From CAYTGG01 sp964581415 (lineage in GTDB: Archaea > Nanobdellota > Nanobdellia > Pacearchaeales > GW2011-AR1): a stretch of 23,707 nt of DNA. The notes under the pieces were generated by a model. The model had not been told where the DNA came from, did no database searches, and saw nothing but the letters and a program-made list of their open reading frames with translations. Below are positions 1-7,189 of this stretch, one piece after another; position 1 is the first letter of the stretch; each line of letters begins with the position of its first letter. The stretch covers positions 1 to 23,707 of the forward strand of contig CAZOOJ010000016.1 of the NCBI GenBank assembly GCA_964581415.1, read 5' to 3'. The translations under genes and the position numbers were made by a program.

Positions 1-15
1 TAACATCGAGGATAA

Positions 16-32
16 TAACCTTTATTAGGTTA
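16..32. repeat. short inverted repeat (TAACCT / AGGTTA, 5-nt loop)
   Basis: A perfect 6-bp inverted repeat with a TTATT loop lies in the 90-nt stretch before the first gene. No U-tract follows, so it is not a convincing terminator. It could be part of the 3' end of an upstream gene outside the window. It does not have the 11-6-11 layout of a Xer dif site. Confidence 0.3.
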
Positions 33-60
33 AATGTCCCTTAGAGGTATGTTTAGTAAC

Positions 61-70
61 TTTTATATAA
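61..70 (+). promoter_or_regulatory. TATA box for the xerA-acyP pair
   Basis: The sequence tttatata is centred about 25 nt upstream of the ATG at 91. That spacing fits a leaderless archaeal transcript starting at the ATG, and it is too close to the alternative TTG at 82. Confidence 0.55.
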
Positions 71-90
71 TTTAATGTTTTTTGGTAATA

Positions 91-897
91 ATGCAAGATT
101 TATTAAAAAGATTGGAAGAAAATCTCAGATTAAAAAATTATTCTAAGGAAACAATTAAATCCTATATCAATCAAGTCAATAAATATCTTGAATTTTCAAA
201 GAATAGGAGAATAAATGCTGAAAGTGCCAAAGAATTTTTACTAATTAAACTATCAAAAAATAATCCTGCTTCAGTTGGGCACAATGTTTTTGCGATAAAA
301 TATTTTTTTAAAGAAATTTTAAAACAAAATCTAAATATTCCTAATCCAAAAAGAAATAAAACAATTCCAGATATTTTAACAATTGAAGAAGTTAGAAAAC
401 TTATTAATTCAAACAGCAATATTAAACATGAGTTAATTATTAAATTGCTTTACGGATGTGGTTTAAGAGTTTCAGAAATTGTTAATCTTAAAAAAGAAGA
501 TATCGACTTTGAAGAAAATTTAATTAAAATCAGATTAGCAAAAGGAAGAAAAGATAGATTTGTAAAAATACCCGATTCTATAAAAAATGAATTAGGATAT
601 TATGCTAAATTAAATAAAACAGAATATCTATTTGAATCAAATCGTGGTGGAAAATTAACTAAAAAAACAATTGCAAAAATAGTTCAGAATTCTGGAAAAA
701 AATCTGAAATTAAGAAAAGAGTTTATCCTCACTTACTCAGGCATTCTTTTGCCACACATCTCTTAGAGCAAGGAACTGACTTGAGAATTATTCAGAAACT
801 TTTAGGACATTCTGATATTAAAACTACTCAGATTTATACTAGAATTTCACAAGCATCAATTAAAAATATAAAGTCTCCTTTAGATAATTTATTATGA
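91..897 (+). CDS. xerA: tyrosine recombinase, XerA/XerC-D type
   Basis: This is a site-specific tyrosine recombinase, probably the enzyme that resolves chromosome dimers at a dif-like site. Numbering from a possible TTG start at 82 (271 aa), the full catalytic set is visible: Arg129 (GCGLRVSE), the beta-hairpin Lys154, His217-x-x-Arg220 (HLLRHSFATHL), His243 (LLGHSD) and nucleophile Tyr252. The N-terminal part (about 1-90) matches the SAM-like core-binding domain, with the typical 'NYSKETIKSYINQVNKYLEF' helix. I prefer the ATG at 91 (268 aa) because a TATA box sits 25 nt upstream of it and no ribosome-binding site precedes the TTG. Its stop overlaps the acylphosphatase start (ATGA). No att repeats, excisionase or phage genes are nearby, so a housekeeping Xer is more likely than a mobile integrase. 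The family call is very secure. The XerA orthology is inferred. Confidence 0.93.
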   Translation: MQDLLKRLEENLRLKNYSKETIKSYINQVNKYLEFSKNRRINAESAKEFLLIKLSKNNPASVGHNVFAIKYFFKEILKQNLNIPNPKRNKTIPDILTIEEVRKLINSNSNIKHELIIKLLYGCGLRVSEIVNLKKEDIDFEENLIKIRLAKGRKDRFVKIPDSIKNELGYYAKLNKTEYLFESNRGGKLTKKTIAKIVQNSGKKSEIKKRVYPHLLRHSFATHLLEQGTDLRIIQKLLGHSDIKTTQIYTRISQASIKNIKSPLDNLL

Positions 898-1169
898 AAA
901 AATCAGTAAGAGTTTATATCAATGGAATAGTTCAGGGAGTTTTTTTCAGAAATTTTATTAAAGAAAATGCTGAAAGATACAATGTAAAAGGTTTTATAAG
1001 AAATTTAGAAGATGGCAGAGTAGAAACTTTCTTAGAAGGAGATTCTAATGATGTAAATAAAATGATTGAATTATGCAAAAAAGGTCCAAAACATTCTAAA
1101 ATAAAAGACATAGAAATAAAACCTGAAAGATTTCAAGAATTAAGAAATTTTAAAATTCTTCACATATAG
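894..1169 (+). CDS. acyP: acylphosphatase
   Basis: A 91-residue acylphosphatase, the usual length for the family. It hydrolyses acyl phosphates such as 1,3-bisphosphoglycerate or carbamoyl phosphate in the cytoplasm. The signature phosphate-binding loop GIVQGVFFR is present at residues 11-19, with catalytic Arg19, and the second signature GFIRNLEDGRVE supplies catalytic Asn37. The start codon overlaps the recombinase stop (ATGA), so the two genes are translationally coupled, although no functional link between them is obvious. The last 20 bp overlap the 3' end of the convergent minus-strand gene. Confidence 0.95.
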   Translation: MKKSVRVYINGIVQGVFFRNFIKENAERYNVKGFIRNLEDGRVETFLEGDSNDVNKMIELCKKGPKHSKIKDIEIKPERFQELRNFKILHI

Positions 1170-1470
1170 CTTCTACTTTTCCGATATTTCTCTTAGAAAT
1201 TTTTGCTAATATTTCTCCTCTATTGATAATATTTGTAAAAGGAAAAGAGACTACAGCATAAATTTTTTTAGTTTCTTTTTTTTTATTAGTATAATGCTTA
1301 AATAAATCTGTTTCAATATTAGCCCATTTATCATTTCCAGAACCTATATGACAATAAAGAAAATATTTATTTTTTCCAAAAAAAGATTTTTCTGAATAAC
1401 TTCCAAGTATTTTTGCATGAGTTGTTTCAGTTCTTTCTTTCTCAAAACAATCTAGATTATTAGGTATCAT
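1150..1470 (-). CDS. small protein of unknown function
   Basis: I do not recognise this 106-residue protein. It is predicted soluble, mixed alpha/beta, with three Cys (8, 40, 103) and no signal peptide. Three observations support a real gene. It has its own TATA box (RC of 1499-1508), about 33 nt upstream of the ATG and divergent from the LysRS promoter. Its composition looks protein-like, with a hydrophobic strand at KIYAVVSFPF (69-78). It also fills an otherwise empty stretch between acyP and lysS. Its 3' end overlaps acyP by 20 bp in a convergent arrangement. The chance that it is spurious is not negligible. Confidence 0.6.
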   Translation of the reverse strand: MIPNNLDCFEKERTETTHAKILGSYSEKSFFGKNKYFLYCHIGSGNDKWANIETDLFKHYTNKKKETKKIYAVVSFPFTNIINRGEILAKISKRNIGKVEAICEEF

Positions 1471-1497
1471 TTTACAATTCTCTTTTAATCAAAAAGA

Positions 1498-1509
1498 GTT
1501 TTATAAATC
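1498..1509 (-). promoter_or_regulatory. TATA box of the divergent small gene
   Basis: On the minus strand this reads atttataaaac, about 28-33 nt upstream of the ATG at 1470. It is part of a divergent promoter region shared with lysS. Confidence 0.45.
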
Positions 1510-1546
1510 TTTTTGTATTTTTTAAGATGATAACCAAATAAAAAGA

Positions 1547-1559
1547 TTAAATATAAAAA
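1547..1559 (+). promoter_or_regulatory. TATA box of lysS
   Basis: The sequence ttaaatataaaaa is centred about 27 nt upstream of the lysS ATG at 1581, as expected for a leaderless mRNA. Confidence 0.55.
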
Positions 1560-1580
1560 CTACTTTTCTTTTTTGTTAAA

Positions 1581-3071
1581 ATGGCAGAAAAATTTTTTTG
1601 GGCAGACCAGATTGCTGATAAGATAATAAAAGAAAAAGGAAATAAAAAACAATATGTTTGTGCATCTGCAGTTACTCCTTCTGGAAATATTCACATTGGA
1701 AATTTCAGGGAAGTTATCACAACAGACCTTGTAGTTCGAGCTTTAATAGATAAAGGAAAAAAAGTAAGATTCATTTATACTTGGGATGATTATGACAGAT
1801 TTAGAAAAGTTCCTAAAGGAATAAATAAAAATTATGAAAAATATGTGGGAATGTCTTTATCTGAATTTCCCTCACCTTTTGATAAAAATAAGAGTTATGC
1901 AGAGTATTTTGAAAAAAAATTTGAAAATTCATTAAAAAAAGTTGGAATATATCCTGAATTTGTTCAACAGTATCTAAAATATTCAAAAGGAGAATATGCT
2001 AAATTAATTAAAATAGCAATAGAGAAAAAACAAAGAATAATAGAAATTCTAAATAAATATAGAAAAGAACCCCTTGAGAAAAAATGGATTCCTTTGAAAG
2101 TTTATTGTGAAAAATGCAAAAAAGACTCTACAAAAATTCTTGATATTAGAGATTATGAAATAGAGTATAAATGCGATTGTGGATTTAAAAATAAAATAGA
2201 TTTTAGAAAAAAATGTAACATTAAACTTAATTGGAGAGTTGATTGGCCAATGAAATGGGTTTATGAAAAGGTTGATTTTGAGCCAGGAGGAATAGATCAC
2301 AGTGCAGCAGGAGGTTCTTTTGACACAGGTAAACAAATTGTTAAAAAAGTTTATGATTATAATCCTCCAGTTTATCAGTTCTATGAATGGATAAGAATAA
2401 AAGGTGGAGGAGCATTTTCAAGCTCTAAAGGAAATGTAATAACCTTGGATGAAGTAGAAGAGATATATGAACCTGAAGTTTTAAGATACCTATTTGCAGG
2501 AACACGTCCAAACAAAAGTTTTCAGATAAGTTTTGATAACGATGTAATAAAAATATATGAAGATTTTGATTTATTAGAAAAAAAATATTATCAAAGAAAA
2601 GCAAATGCTCAAGAAAGAAGAATTTATGAGATGTCTAGATTAAATATAACTAAAAAAAAGCCAGAAAGAGTTGGTTTTAGGCATTTGATAACATATATTC
2701 AATTAAAAAAAGAAAAAGAACTCAGTATAGAATCAAGAAAGAGGGCAGAAAAAGTCAAAAATTGGCTTAAAAAATATGCAGGTGAAGATATGAAATTTGT
2801 AGTCACAAAAAAAATAAAAGCAAAATTGAATGAAAAAGAAAAAGAAGCATTAAAAGAATTAAAAAAATCTCTTGAAAAAAAAGATTATACAGAAAAAGAA
2901 CTCTTTAATGAATTTTATAATATATGTGAAAGGATAGATATTAAAAATACTGATTTTTTTAATGCTGCATACAGAATTCTAATCAATAAAAGCAAAGGAC
3001 CAAGATTAGCAAGTTTAATTTTAATTACAGGAAAAGGAAAAATAATCAAACTTTTGAAGCAGATAAAATGA
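1581..3071 (+). CDS. lysS: lysyl-tRNA synthetase, class I
   Basis: This is the archaeal class I lysyl-tRNA synthetase, which charges tRNA-Lys with lysine. Length (496 aa) is normal. The Rossmann catalytic domain carries the HIGH-type motif PSGNIHIGN at residues 33-41 and the KMSKS-type loop FSSSKGN at 279-285. Further class I LysRS landmarks are WRVDWPMKW (218-226) and EPGGIDH (234-240). An inserted zinc-ribbon-like element has Cys176, Cys179, Cys198 and Cys200. The region after about 340 is the helical anticodon-binding part. The gene starts a short operon: its stop overlaps the next start (ATGA at 3068). Class I LysRS is the usual archaeal form and differs from the class II LysRS of most bacteria. 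Confidence 0.97.
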   Translation: MAEKFFWADQIADKIIKEKGNKKQYVCASAVTPSGNIHIGNFREVITTDLVVRALIDKGKKVRFIYTWDDYDRFRKVPKGINKNYEKYVGMSLSEFPSPFDKNKSYAEYFEKKFENSLKKVGIYPEFVQQYLKYSKGEYAKLIKIAIEKKQRIIEILNKYRKEPLEKKWIPLKVYCEKCKKDSTKILDIRDYEIEYKCDCGFKNKIDFRKKCNIKLNWRVDWPMKWVYEKVDFEPGGIDHSAAGGSFDTGKQIVKKVYDYNPPVYQFYEWIRIKGGGAFSSSKGNVITLDEVEEIYEPEVLRYLFAGTRPNKSFQISFDNDVIKIYEDFDLLEKKYYQRKANAQERRIYEMSRLNITKKKPERVGFRHLITYIQLKKEKELSIESRKRAEKVKNWLKKYAGEDMKFVVTKKIKAKLNEKEKEALKELKKSLEKKDYTEKELFNEFYNICERIDIKNTDFFNAAYRILINKSKGPRLASLILITGKGKIIKLLKQIK

Positions 3072-3652
3072 CTCTCTCCATTTCTCGGAAACAAGCACTT
3101 GAATTTCTTAGAAGCATGCCTCAGGAAAAATCAGATATGAATCATTATTTAGAAAGCGAGGCAATAATGAAAGCTCTTGCTGAAAAATTCGGAGAAAATG
3201 TAGAGTATTGGGGCATGTTAGGTTTATTGCATGATGTTGACTGGGCATTAACAAAAAATAATATAACAGAACATTGTGTAAAAGCAGAAGAAATTTTAAA
3301 ATCAAAAGGATTTGAAGATGAATTTATTCAAATTGTGCAGTCACATGCTTATGGACATGAAATTATTCCAAAATTCAAACATAAAAAAAGAACCAGAAAA
3401 ATAGAGCATGCACTTGCTGCAGCAGAAACTATGACAGGTATAATCTATGCTTATGCACTAATGAGAGGAAAAAAAATCTCAGATATGGAAGTTAAAGGAT
3501 TAAAGAAAAAATTCAAAGACAAAACATTTGCTGCTAACTGCAATAGAGATATAATCAAAGAAATAGAAAAAACAGGATTAGAATTAAATGAATTTTTTGA
3601 GATTTCAATTCAAGCAATTAAGAATATAAAAGATGAAATTGAATTGGAATGA
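3068..3652 (+). CDS. HD-domain phosphohydrolase
   Basis: A 194-residue HD-superfamily protein, presumably a metal-dependent phosphohydrolase acting on a nucleotide or similar phosphate ester. The substrate is not known. Metal-ligand motifs are seen in order: His26 (MNHYLESEA), His55-Asp56 (LGLLHDVDW), His69 (TEHC), then His93 and His97 (SHAYGH). This matches the HDIG-type layout found in uncharacterised archaeal and bacterial proteins. It overlaps lysS upstream and the 59-residue membrane protein downstream by ATGA at both ends, so it is in the middle of a coupled operon. The HD call is secure and the enzymatic role is not. Confidence 0.88.
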   Translation: MTLSISRKQALEFLRSMPQEKSDMNHYLESEAIMKALAEKFGENVEYWGMLGLLHDVDWALTKNNITEHCVKAEEILKSKGFEDEFIQIVQSHAYGHEIIPKFKHKKRTRKIEHALAAAETMTGIIYAYALMRGKKISDMEVKGLKKKFKDKTFAANCNRDIIKEIEKTGLELNEFFEISIQAIKNIKDEIELE

Positions 3653-3828
3653 ATGCAGAATTTTTGGATATATTTGGATTTATTGGTTTTGCGATATTAC
3701 TTTTTTCTGGAATAAAAGTCTTAAAATCAAAGGACAAATTAATAAAGAGATATGGATTAATAATAACAATAATTTCAATAATAGGATTAATTGTTGAGAG
3801 TTTTATTATAATTAAAACCTATTTTTAG
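3649..3828 (+). CDS. 59-residue protein with two membrane helices
   Basis: This small ORF starts at the ATGA that ends the HD-domain gene and runs 59 codons to TAG at 3826. It encodes two hydrophobic segments, about residues 6-22 (DIFGFIGFAILLFSG) and 36-55 (YGLIITIISIIGLIVESFII), separated by a lysine-rich loop (KVLKSKDKLIKRY). The predicted topology is a helical hairpin with a cytoplasmic loop. The ATGA coupling and the clear two-helix pattern argue that it is real. I do not recognise a family. The histone ATG follows 8 nt later. Confidence 0.65.
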   Translation: MNAEFLDIFGFIGFAILLFSGIKVLKSKDKLIKRYGLIITIISIIGLIVESFIIIKTYF

Positions 3829-3836
3829 ATGATAAA

Positions 3837-4022
3837 ATGTCTTTAATCATAAAATCAAACATTAGAAAAGTCGTGAAGGAACTTGACAAAGAAAACTCTG
3901 TCTCGAGTATTGCAGAAGAAGTTGGAACTGCTTTGGAAAAAAAAGTTGAAGAGCTTTTAGAGCAGGCAATAAAAAGAGCAAAAGAAAATAAAAGAAGAAC
4001 TCTGCAAGCAAGAGATTTGTAA
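3837..4022 (+). CDS. archaeal histone-fold protein
   Basis: A 61-residue histone-fold protein that should dimerise and wrap or bridge DNA. The sequence begins MSLIIKSNIRKVVKEL, has a long central helix (about 22-50, AEEVGTALEKKVEELLEQAIKRAKE) and ends with the basic loop-strand KRRTLQARDL, the counterpart of the RKTV-x-x-x-DI end of HMf-type histones. The short form ending in -DL is known from several archaea, so it does not look truncated. A TATA-like stretch (ttttattataatt, 3801-3813) lies inside the preceding small gene at about the right distance for separate leaderless transcription, in addition to read-through from lysS. Confidence 0.85.
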   Translation: MSLIIKSNIRKVVKELDKENSVSSIAEEVGTALEKKVEELLEQAIKRAKENKRRTLQARDL

Positions 4023-4029
4023 AATTAGA

Positions 4030-4186
4030 ATGGCAAAGGATAATTTTCCAATGCTGCAGTAATTTTATTAATCTTTGAATTAAGATAGATTATCAAGAAA
4101 TTAGACTATTACACAGTAAATATTCTTTGAATCCAGTGATTGTTGTTATCGCAGTTAGAATGATTGCAAATAGATATAGAGAATAA
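4030..4186 (+). pseudogene. possible decayed ORF in the histone-prs gap
   Basis: The gap 4023-4237 has no intact gene. It holds a 10-codon ORF from ATG 4030 (MAKDNFPMLQ, then stop) and, in another frame, an open run from 4079 to the TAA at 4184-4186 that reads ...LLHSKYSLNPVIVVIAVRM... without a start codon. Base use here is less AT-biased than in true spacers. This may be a frameshifted remnant of a small gene, or chance. Confidence 0.25.
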
Positions 4187-4207
4187 ATTAAAAAATAAAA
4201 AGCCAAA

Positions 4208-4218
4208 TTTTATAAAAT
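4208..4218 (+). promoter_or_regulatory. TATA box of the sugar-to-PRPP operon
   Basis: The sequence tttataaaat is centred about 25 nt upstream of the prs ATG at 4238. No other strong TATA box was noticed before the end of hjc, so this may drive the whole eight-gene operon. Confidence 0.6.
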
Positions 4219-4237
4219 AGATTATCTTTTTTAGCAC

Positions 4238-5101
4238 ATGAAAGAGGTAATTATTTTTTGTTCTGGAGCAAAGCATTTAAAAGATAAAATTTCAAAATTA
4301 AAAAAGAATGTTTCTTTTTTGGATATAAAAGAATTTCCTGATGGAGAGATTGACTTAAGTTTCAAAACAAAATTAAAAAGAAAAAGAGTCATACTTTTAC
4401 AATCTTTTCATGGAAATTTAAATAAAAAAATAATAGAAACTTTATTTGCAGCATATACTGCTAAAGATTTGGGTGCTAAAAAAATTGAACTTTTCTCATT
4501 TTATTTTCCATATTTTAGAAAAGATAAAAGATTCAAAGAAGGAGAATGTATAAATATTAAAGTGATGTCAAAAATATTCAATATTTTTGATAAAATATAT
4601 GTTGTTGAACCACATCTTCATAGAATAAAAAAAATAAAAAAAATTCTTTCAAATGGAAAAAAGATTGATATTACAGATGAAATTTCTAGATATATAAAAT
4701 CCATCAAGATAAAAAATCCTCTTCTTATAGGTCCAGATATTGAAAGTGAACAATGGATTAAAAAAATTGCTGAAAAATGTGGAGAGAATTATAGAATTTT
4801 TAGAAAAAAGAGATATAGTCCTAGAAAGGTTAAAATAAGAATAGATAAAAAATTAAAAATTAAAAATAGAAATATAATAATCATTGATGATATAATCAGC
4901 ACAGGAAATACTATGCTAGAAACTATAAAACAGATAAAGAAATTAAAACCAAAAAAAATTTATTGTATTGCAATTCATGGAATTTTTGCTGAGAAGTCAT
5001 TAAAAAAATTAAAAAAATATGCTGAAATAATCAGCACTAACACTATTCCTTCAAAAGTATCAAAAATAGATGTATCTAAAAAAATAAATGAACTAAAATG
5101 A
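4238..5101 (+). CDS. prs: ribose-phosphate pyrophosphokinase (PRPP synthetase)
   Basis: Converts ribose 5-phosphate and ATP to PRPP, the precursor of nucleotides and of some amino acids and cofactors. The 287-residue length is typical of archaeal short forms. Landmarks are EFPDGEI (32-38) in the N-terminal phosphoribosyltransferase-like half, YFRKDKRF (92-99, the counterpart of the YaRQDR ATP-binding stretch), EPHLH (124-128) and the PRPP-binding loop IIIIDDIISTGNTM (213-226). It is the first gene of the operon and catalyses the last step of the pathway the operon encodes. Its stop overlaps the rpiB start (ATGA). The protein is extremely lysine/isoleucine rich, as expected for the base composition. 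Confidence 0.95.
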   Translation: MKEVIIFCSGAKHLKDKISKLKKNVSFLDIKEFPDGEIDLSFKTKLKRKRVILLQSFHGNLNKKIIETLFAAYTAKDLGAKKIELFSFYFPYFRKDKRFKEGECINIKVMSKIFNIFDKIYVVEPHLHRIKKIKKILSNGKKIDITDEISRYIKSIKIKNPLLIGPDIESEQWIKKIAEKCGENYRIFRKKRYSPRKVKIRIDKKLKIKNRNIIIIDDIISTGNTMLETIKQIKKLKPKKIYCIAIHGIFAEKSLKKLKKYAEIISTNTIPSKVSKIDVSKKINELK

Positions 5102-5538
5102 TTTATATCTCTTCAGACCATGCAGGATTTGAATTAAAAAAAGAAATAAAGATTTTTTTAAAAAGAAAAAAATATGCATTTCAGGATTTGGGTCCGAAAA
5201 AATATAATAAAGACGATGATTATTCTGATTATGCTATAAAAATTGCAAAAAAAACTGCTGAAAAAAGGAATAACAAAGGAATTTTAATTTGTAATTCAGG
5301 ACATGGAATGAATATAACTGCTAATAAAATTAAGGGAATTAGAGCAAGTATCTGTTGGAATGAAAAATCTGCAAAATATGCAAAAGAGCATACTAATATT
5401 AATATTCTTTGCCTTCCTTCAGAATTTATAACTGAAAAAGATTCAAAGAAAATTATAGAAAGATGGTTAAAAACAAAAAAGAGCGATGCAAAAAGACATT
5501 TAAGAAGATTAAATAAAATAAAAAAAATTGAAAGATGA
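5098..5538 (+). CDS. rpiB: ribose-5-phosphate isomerase B
   Basis: Interconverts ribulose 5-phosphate and ribose 5-phosphate, feeding the neighbouring Prs. This is the RpiB/LacAB fold (146 aa). Visible landmarks are SSDHAGFELK (5-14), the catalytic Cys65 in GILICNSGHGMNITANK and His98 in KEHTNINILCLP. The anion-hole loop reads NSGHGM where most RpiB proteins have GTGIGM, a noticeable variation, but catalytic Cys and His are in register. Many archaea use RpiA for this step, so RpiB here may be of bacterial origin. The gene overlaps prs and hps by ATGA at both ends. Confidence 0.92.
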   Translation: MIYISSDHAGFELKKEIKIFLKRKKYAFQDLGPKKYNKDDDYSDYAIKIAKKTAEKRNNKGILICNSGHGMNITANKIKGIRASICWNEKSAKYAKEHTNINILCLPSEFITEKDSKKIIERWLKTKKSDAKRHLRRLNKIKKIER

Positions 5539-6158
5539 AATTACAAATCGCCTTAGATTGCAGTCTAAAAAAAGCTTTAAAAATTTGTGAAGAAACAAAA
5601 GAATATATTAATATCATAGAGATAGGAACTCCTTTAATAAAAAGAGAAGGACTTGGAATTCTTAAAAAATTCAAGAAATTCAAAAAACCAATAATGGCTG
5701 ATTTAAAAACTATGGATGTAGGTTTTTTAGAAGCAGAATTAGCTTTTAAATCTGGAGCTGATATTGTCAGTGTTTGTGGAGCTGCAGATAATTCTACAAT
5801 TAAAGAAGCAGTAAAAGCAGGGAAAAAATACAAAAAGAGGATATTAGTTGATTTGATTGGTATTAAAAATCCAAAAAAAAGATTAAAAGAAATTCAAAAG
5901 ATAAATTTTGATTATATAGGAATTCATACTGGAATTGATGCTCAAAATAAAGGCAAAACTCCATTAAAAAATTTAAAAGAAGTTTCAAAAATAAAAAGAA
6001 AAAAGAAAATTGAAGTAGCTGGAGGAATAAACTTGAAAAATATAAAGGAAATAGTGGAAGAAAAACCAGAAATAATTGTTGTGGGAAGTGCTATTACTAA
6101 ATCAAAGAAACCTAAAGAAATTGCAAAGTTTATTAAGGAGAAAATAAATTGGAAATAA
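5535..6158 (+). CDS. hps: 3-hexulose-6-phosphate synthase
   Basis: An OMP-decarboxylase-superfamily (beta/alpha)8 enzyme. In archaea without a pentose phosphate pathway it runs in reverse, splitting D-arabino-3-hexulose 6-phosphate to ribulose 5-phosphate and formaldehyde. The 207-residue sequence begins MKLQIALD (Asp8) and has the superfamily DxKxxD motif as ADLKTMD (Asp56, Lys58, Asp61), HTGID (131-135), AGG (162-164) and the phosphate-binding end VGSAI (183-187). These agree with HPS rather than OMP decarboxylase or KGPDC, and the adjacent phi gene makes the assignment firm. In some archaea HPS is fused to PHI or Fae. Here it is a separate chain that overlaps phi by 10 nt. Confidence 0.94.
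   Translation: MKLQIALDCSLKKALKICEETKEYINIIEIGTPLIKREGLGILKKFKKFKKPIMADLKTMDVGFLEAELAFKSGADIVSVCGAADNSTIKEAVKAGKKYKKRILVDLIGIKNPKKRLKEIQKINFDYIGIHTGIDAQNKGKTPLKNLKEVSKIKRKKKIEVAGGINLKNIKEIVEEKPEIIVVGSAITKSKKPKEIAKFIKEKINWK
6135..6140 (+). promoter_or_regulatory. Shine-Dalgarno site that fixes the TTG start of phi
   Basis: The sequence aaggag lies 8 nt before the TTG at 6149, inside the end of hps. It is the clearest ribosome-binding site in the window, where most genes use leaderless starts or ATGA coupling. It supports initiation at a TTG codon. Confidence 0.6.
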
Positions 6159-6697
6159 AGAGTATTCAGAAGAATATTTTGGATGAAATAGAATTTACTC
6201 TAAGCAACAAAAAACAGAAGAATCTAAATCGACTATTTAAACTTATTAAAAAAAACAAAAGAATTTTTCTTACTGGAGGAGGTAGAAGTGGATTAATCGC
6301 GGAAATGTTTGCTATGAGACTTATGCAGCTTGGATTAAGAAGTTATATAATTGGAGGAAGTACAACACCCTCTTTAAAAAAAGGAGATTTAGTAATTGCG
6401 ATTTCAGGTTCTGGAAAAACAAACTTTACAAAAAGAATTATAGAAAATGCAAAAACAAGCAAAGCAAAAGCTATAGTTATAACAGCAGATAAAAATTCTC
6501 CTATTGCAAGAAAAGCTAATATTAAAATAGTTCTAAAAGCTAAAACAAAATCAAATTCTACAAAATCTATTCAGCCTTTAGGAAGTTTATTTGAAAATTC
6601 TGCGCATATTTTCTTAGAATCAGTTGTTCTTCTGTTAAAAGAAAAATTGAAAATAACAGAAAAAGAAATGAAAAAAAACCATTCAAAAATATTTTAA
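6149..6697 (+). CDS. phi: 6-phospho-3-hexuloisomerase
   Basis: Interconverts fructose 6-phosphate and D-arabino-3-hexulose 6-phosphate, the partner reaction of HPS. It is a single SIS (sugar isomerase) domain of 182 residues with TGGGRSGLIAEMFAMRLMQLG (42-62), AISGSGKT (84-91) and QPLGSLFENSAH (142-153), in which Glu149 matches the conserved glutamate of the family. Translation appears to start at a TTG preceded by an aaggag site. No ATG is available nearby. The pgi ATG follows 3 nt after the stop. Confidence 0.93.
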   Translation: MEIKSIQKNILDEIEFTLSNKKQKNLNRLFKLIKKNKRIFLTGGGRSGLIAEMFAMRLMQLGLRSYIIGGSTTPSLKKGDLVIAISGSGKTNFTKRIIENAKTSKAKAIVITADKNSPIARKANIKIVLKAKTKSNSTKSIQPLGSLFENSAHIFLESVVLLLKEKLKITEKEMKKNHSKIF

Positions 6698-6700
6698 AAA

Positions 6701-7189
6701 ATGAATTATGAAAAAATAGCCAGAAATTTAAAGAGAAATCCTGATAAAAGAGTTATTCGAAAACTTAAAGATATGAAAGGCAGATTTCAGAATTATGAAA
6801 AAGTTAAAGAAATATTAAATAAAAAAAATCCTGTTATTTACAGAGTTTATAGAAAAGAAGATAAAAATGAAAAAACTGGAAACATAAAAAGTCTTACTGT
6901 GATTTATCCAGGATGCATAGGAAAAGAGTATTTTATGACAAAAGGACATAAACATAAAAAAAGAGCTCCTGAAAGATATATTCTTGTAAAAGGAAAGGGA
7001 ATTTTGCTTTTACAAAAAGACAAATGTAAGAAAAAGGAATTGATTAAAAATAAAGAAGTTACGATTTCTGGAAAAGAAGGGCATAGATTAGTTAATATTG
7101 GAAATGAAAAATTAGAAGTAATCACAATTGAATATAAAGAAACAGAAAAAGATTATGATATTATATTTAAAAAAAGAATCTTAAAATGA
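6701..7189 (+). CDS. pgi: glucose-6-phosphate isomerase, archaeal cupin type
   Basis: A metal-dependent cupin phosphoglucose isomerase (G6P to F6P), unrelated to the common SIS-fold PGI. The signature reads TVIYPGCIGKEYFMTKGHKH, with metal ligands His83, His85, Glu91 (APERY) and His128 (EGHRLVN). These correspond to the His/His/Glu/His set of Pyrococcus PGI. At 162 residues it is slightly shorter than the Thermococcales enzymes. It lies between phi and the sugar kinase, supplying F6P to the reverse ribulose-monophosphate branch. Its stop overlaps the start of the 40-codon ORF (ATGA). Confidence 0.94.
   Translation: MNYEKIARNLKRNPDKRVIRKLKDMKGRFQNYEKVKEILNKKNPVIYRVYRKEDKNEKTGNIKSLTVIYPGCIGKEYFMTKGHKHKKRAPERYILVKGKGILLLQKDKCKKKELIKNKEVTISGKEGHRLVNIGNEKLEVITIEYKETEKDYDIIFKKRILK

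Noticed and set aside
1..90. dif/XRS site for the adjacent Xer
   Set aside because: The only inverted repeat (16-32) has 6-bp arms and a 5-nt loop, not two 11-bp arms around a 6-bp centre.
91..897. Tyrosine recombinase as a sign of an integrated mobile element
   Set aside because: No direct repeats at a tRNA gene, no excisionase or phage/plasmid genes nearby. The neighbours are housekeeping genes and the protein matches the Xer pattern.
3837..4022. Histone gene truncated at its 3' end
   Set aside because: It is shorter than HMf-type histones, but the final RTLQARDL corresponds to the normal end of the fold and short forms are known.
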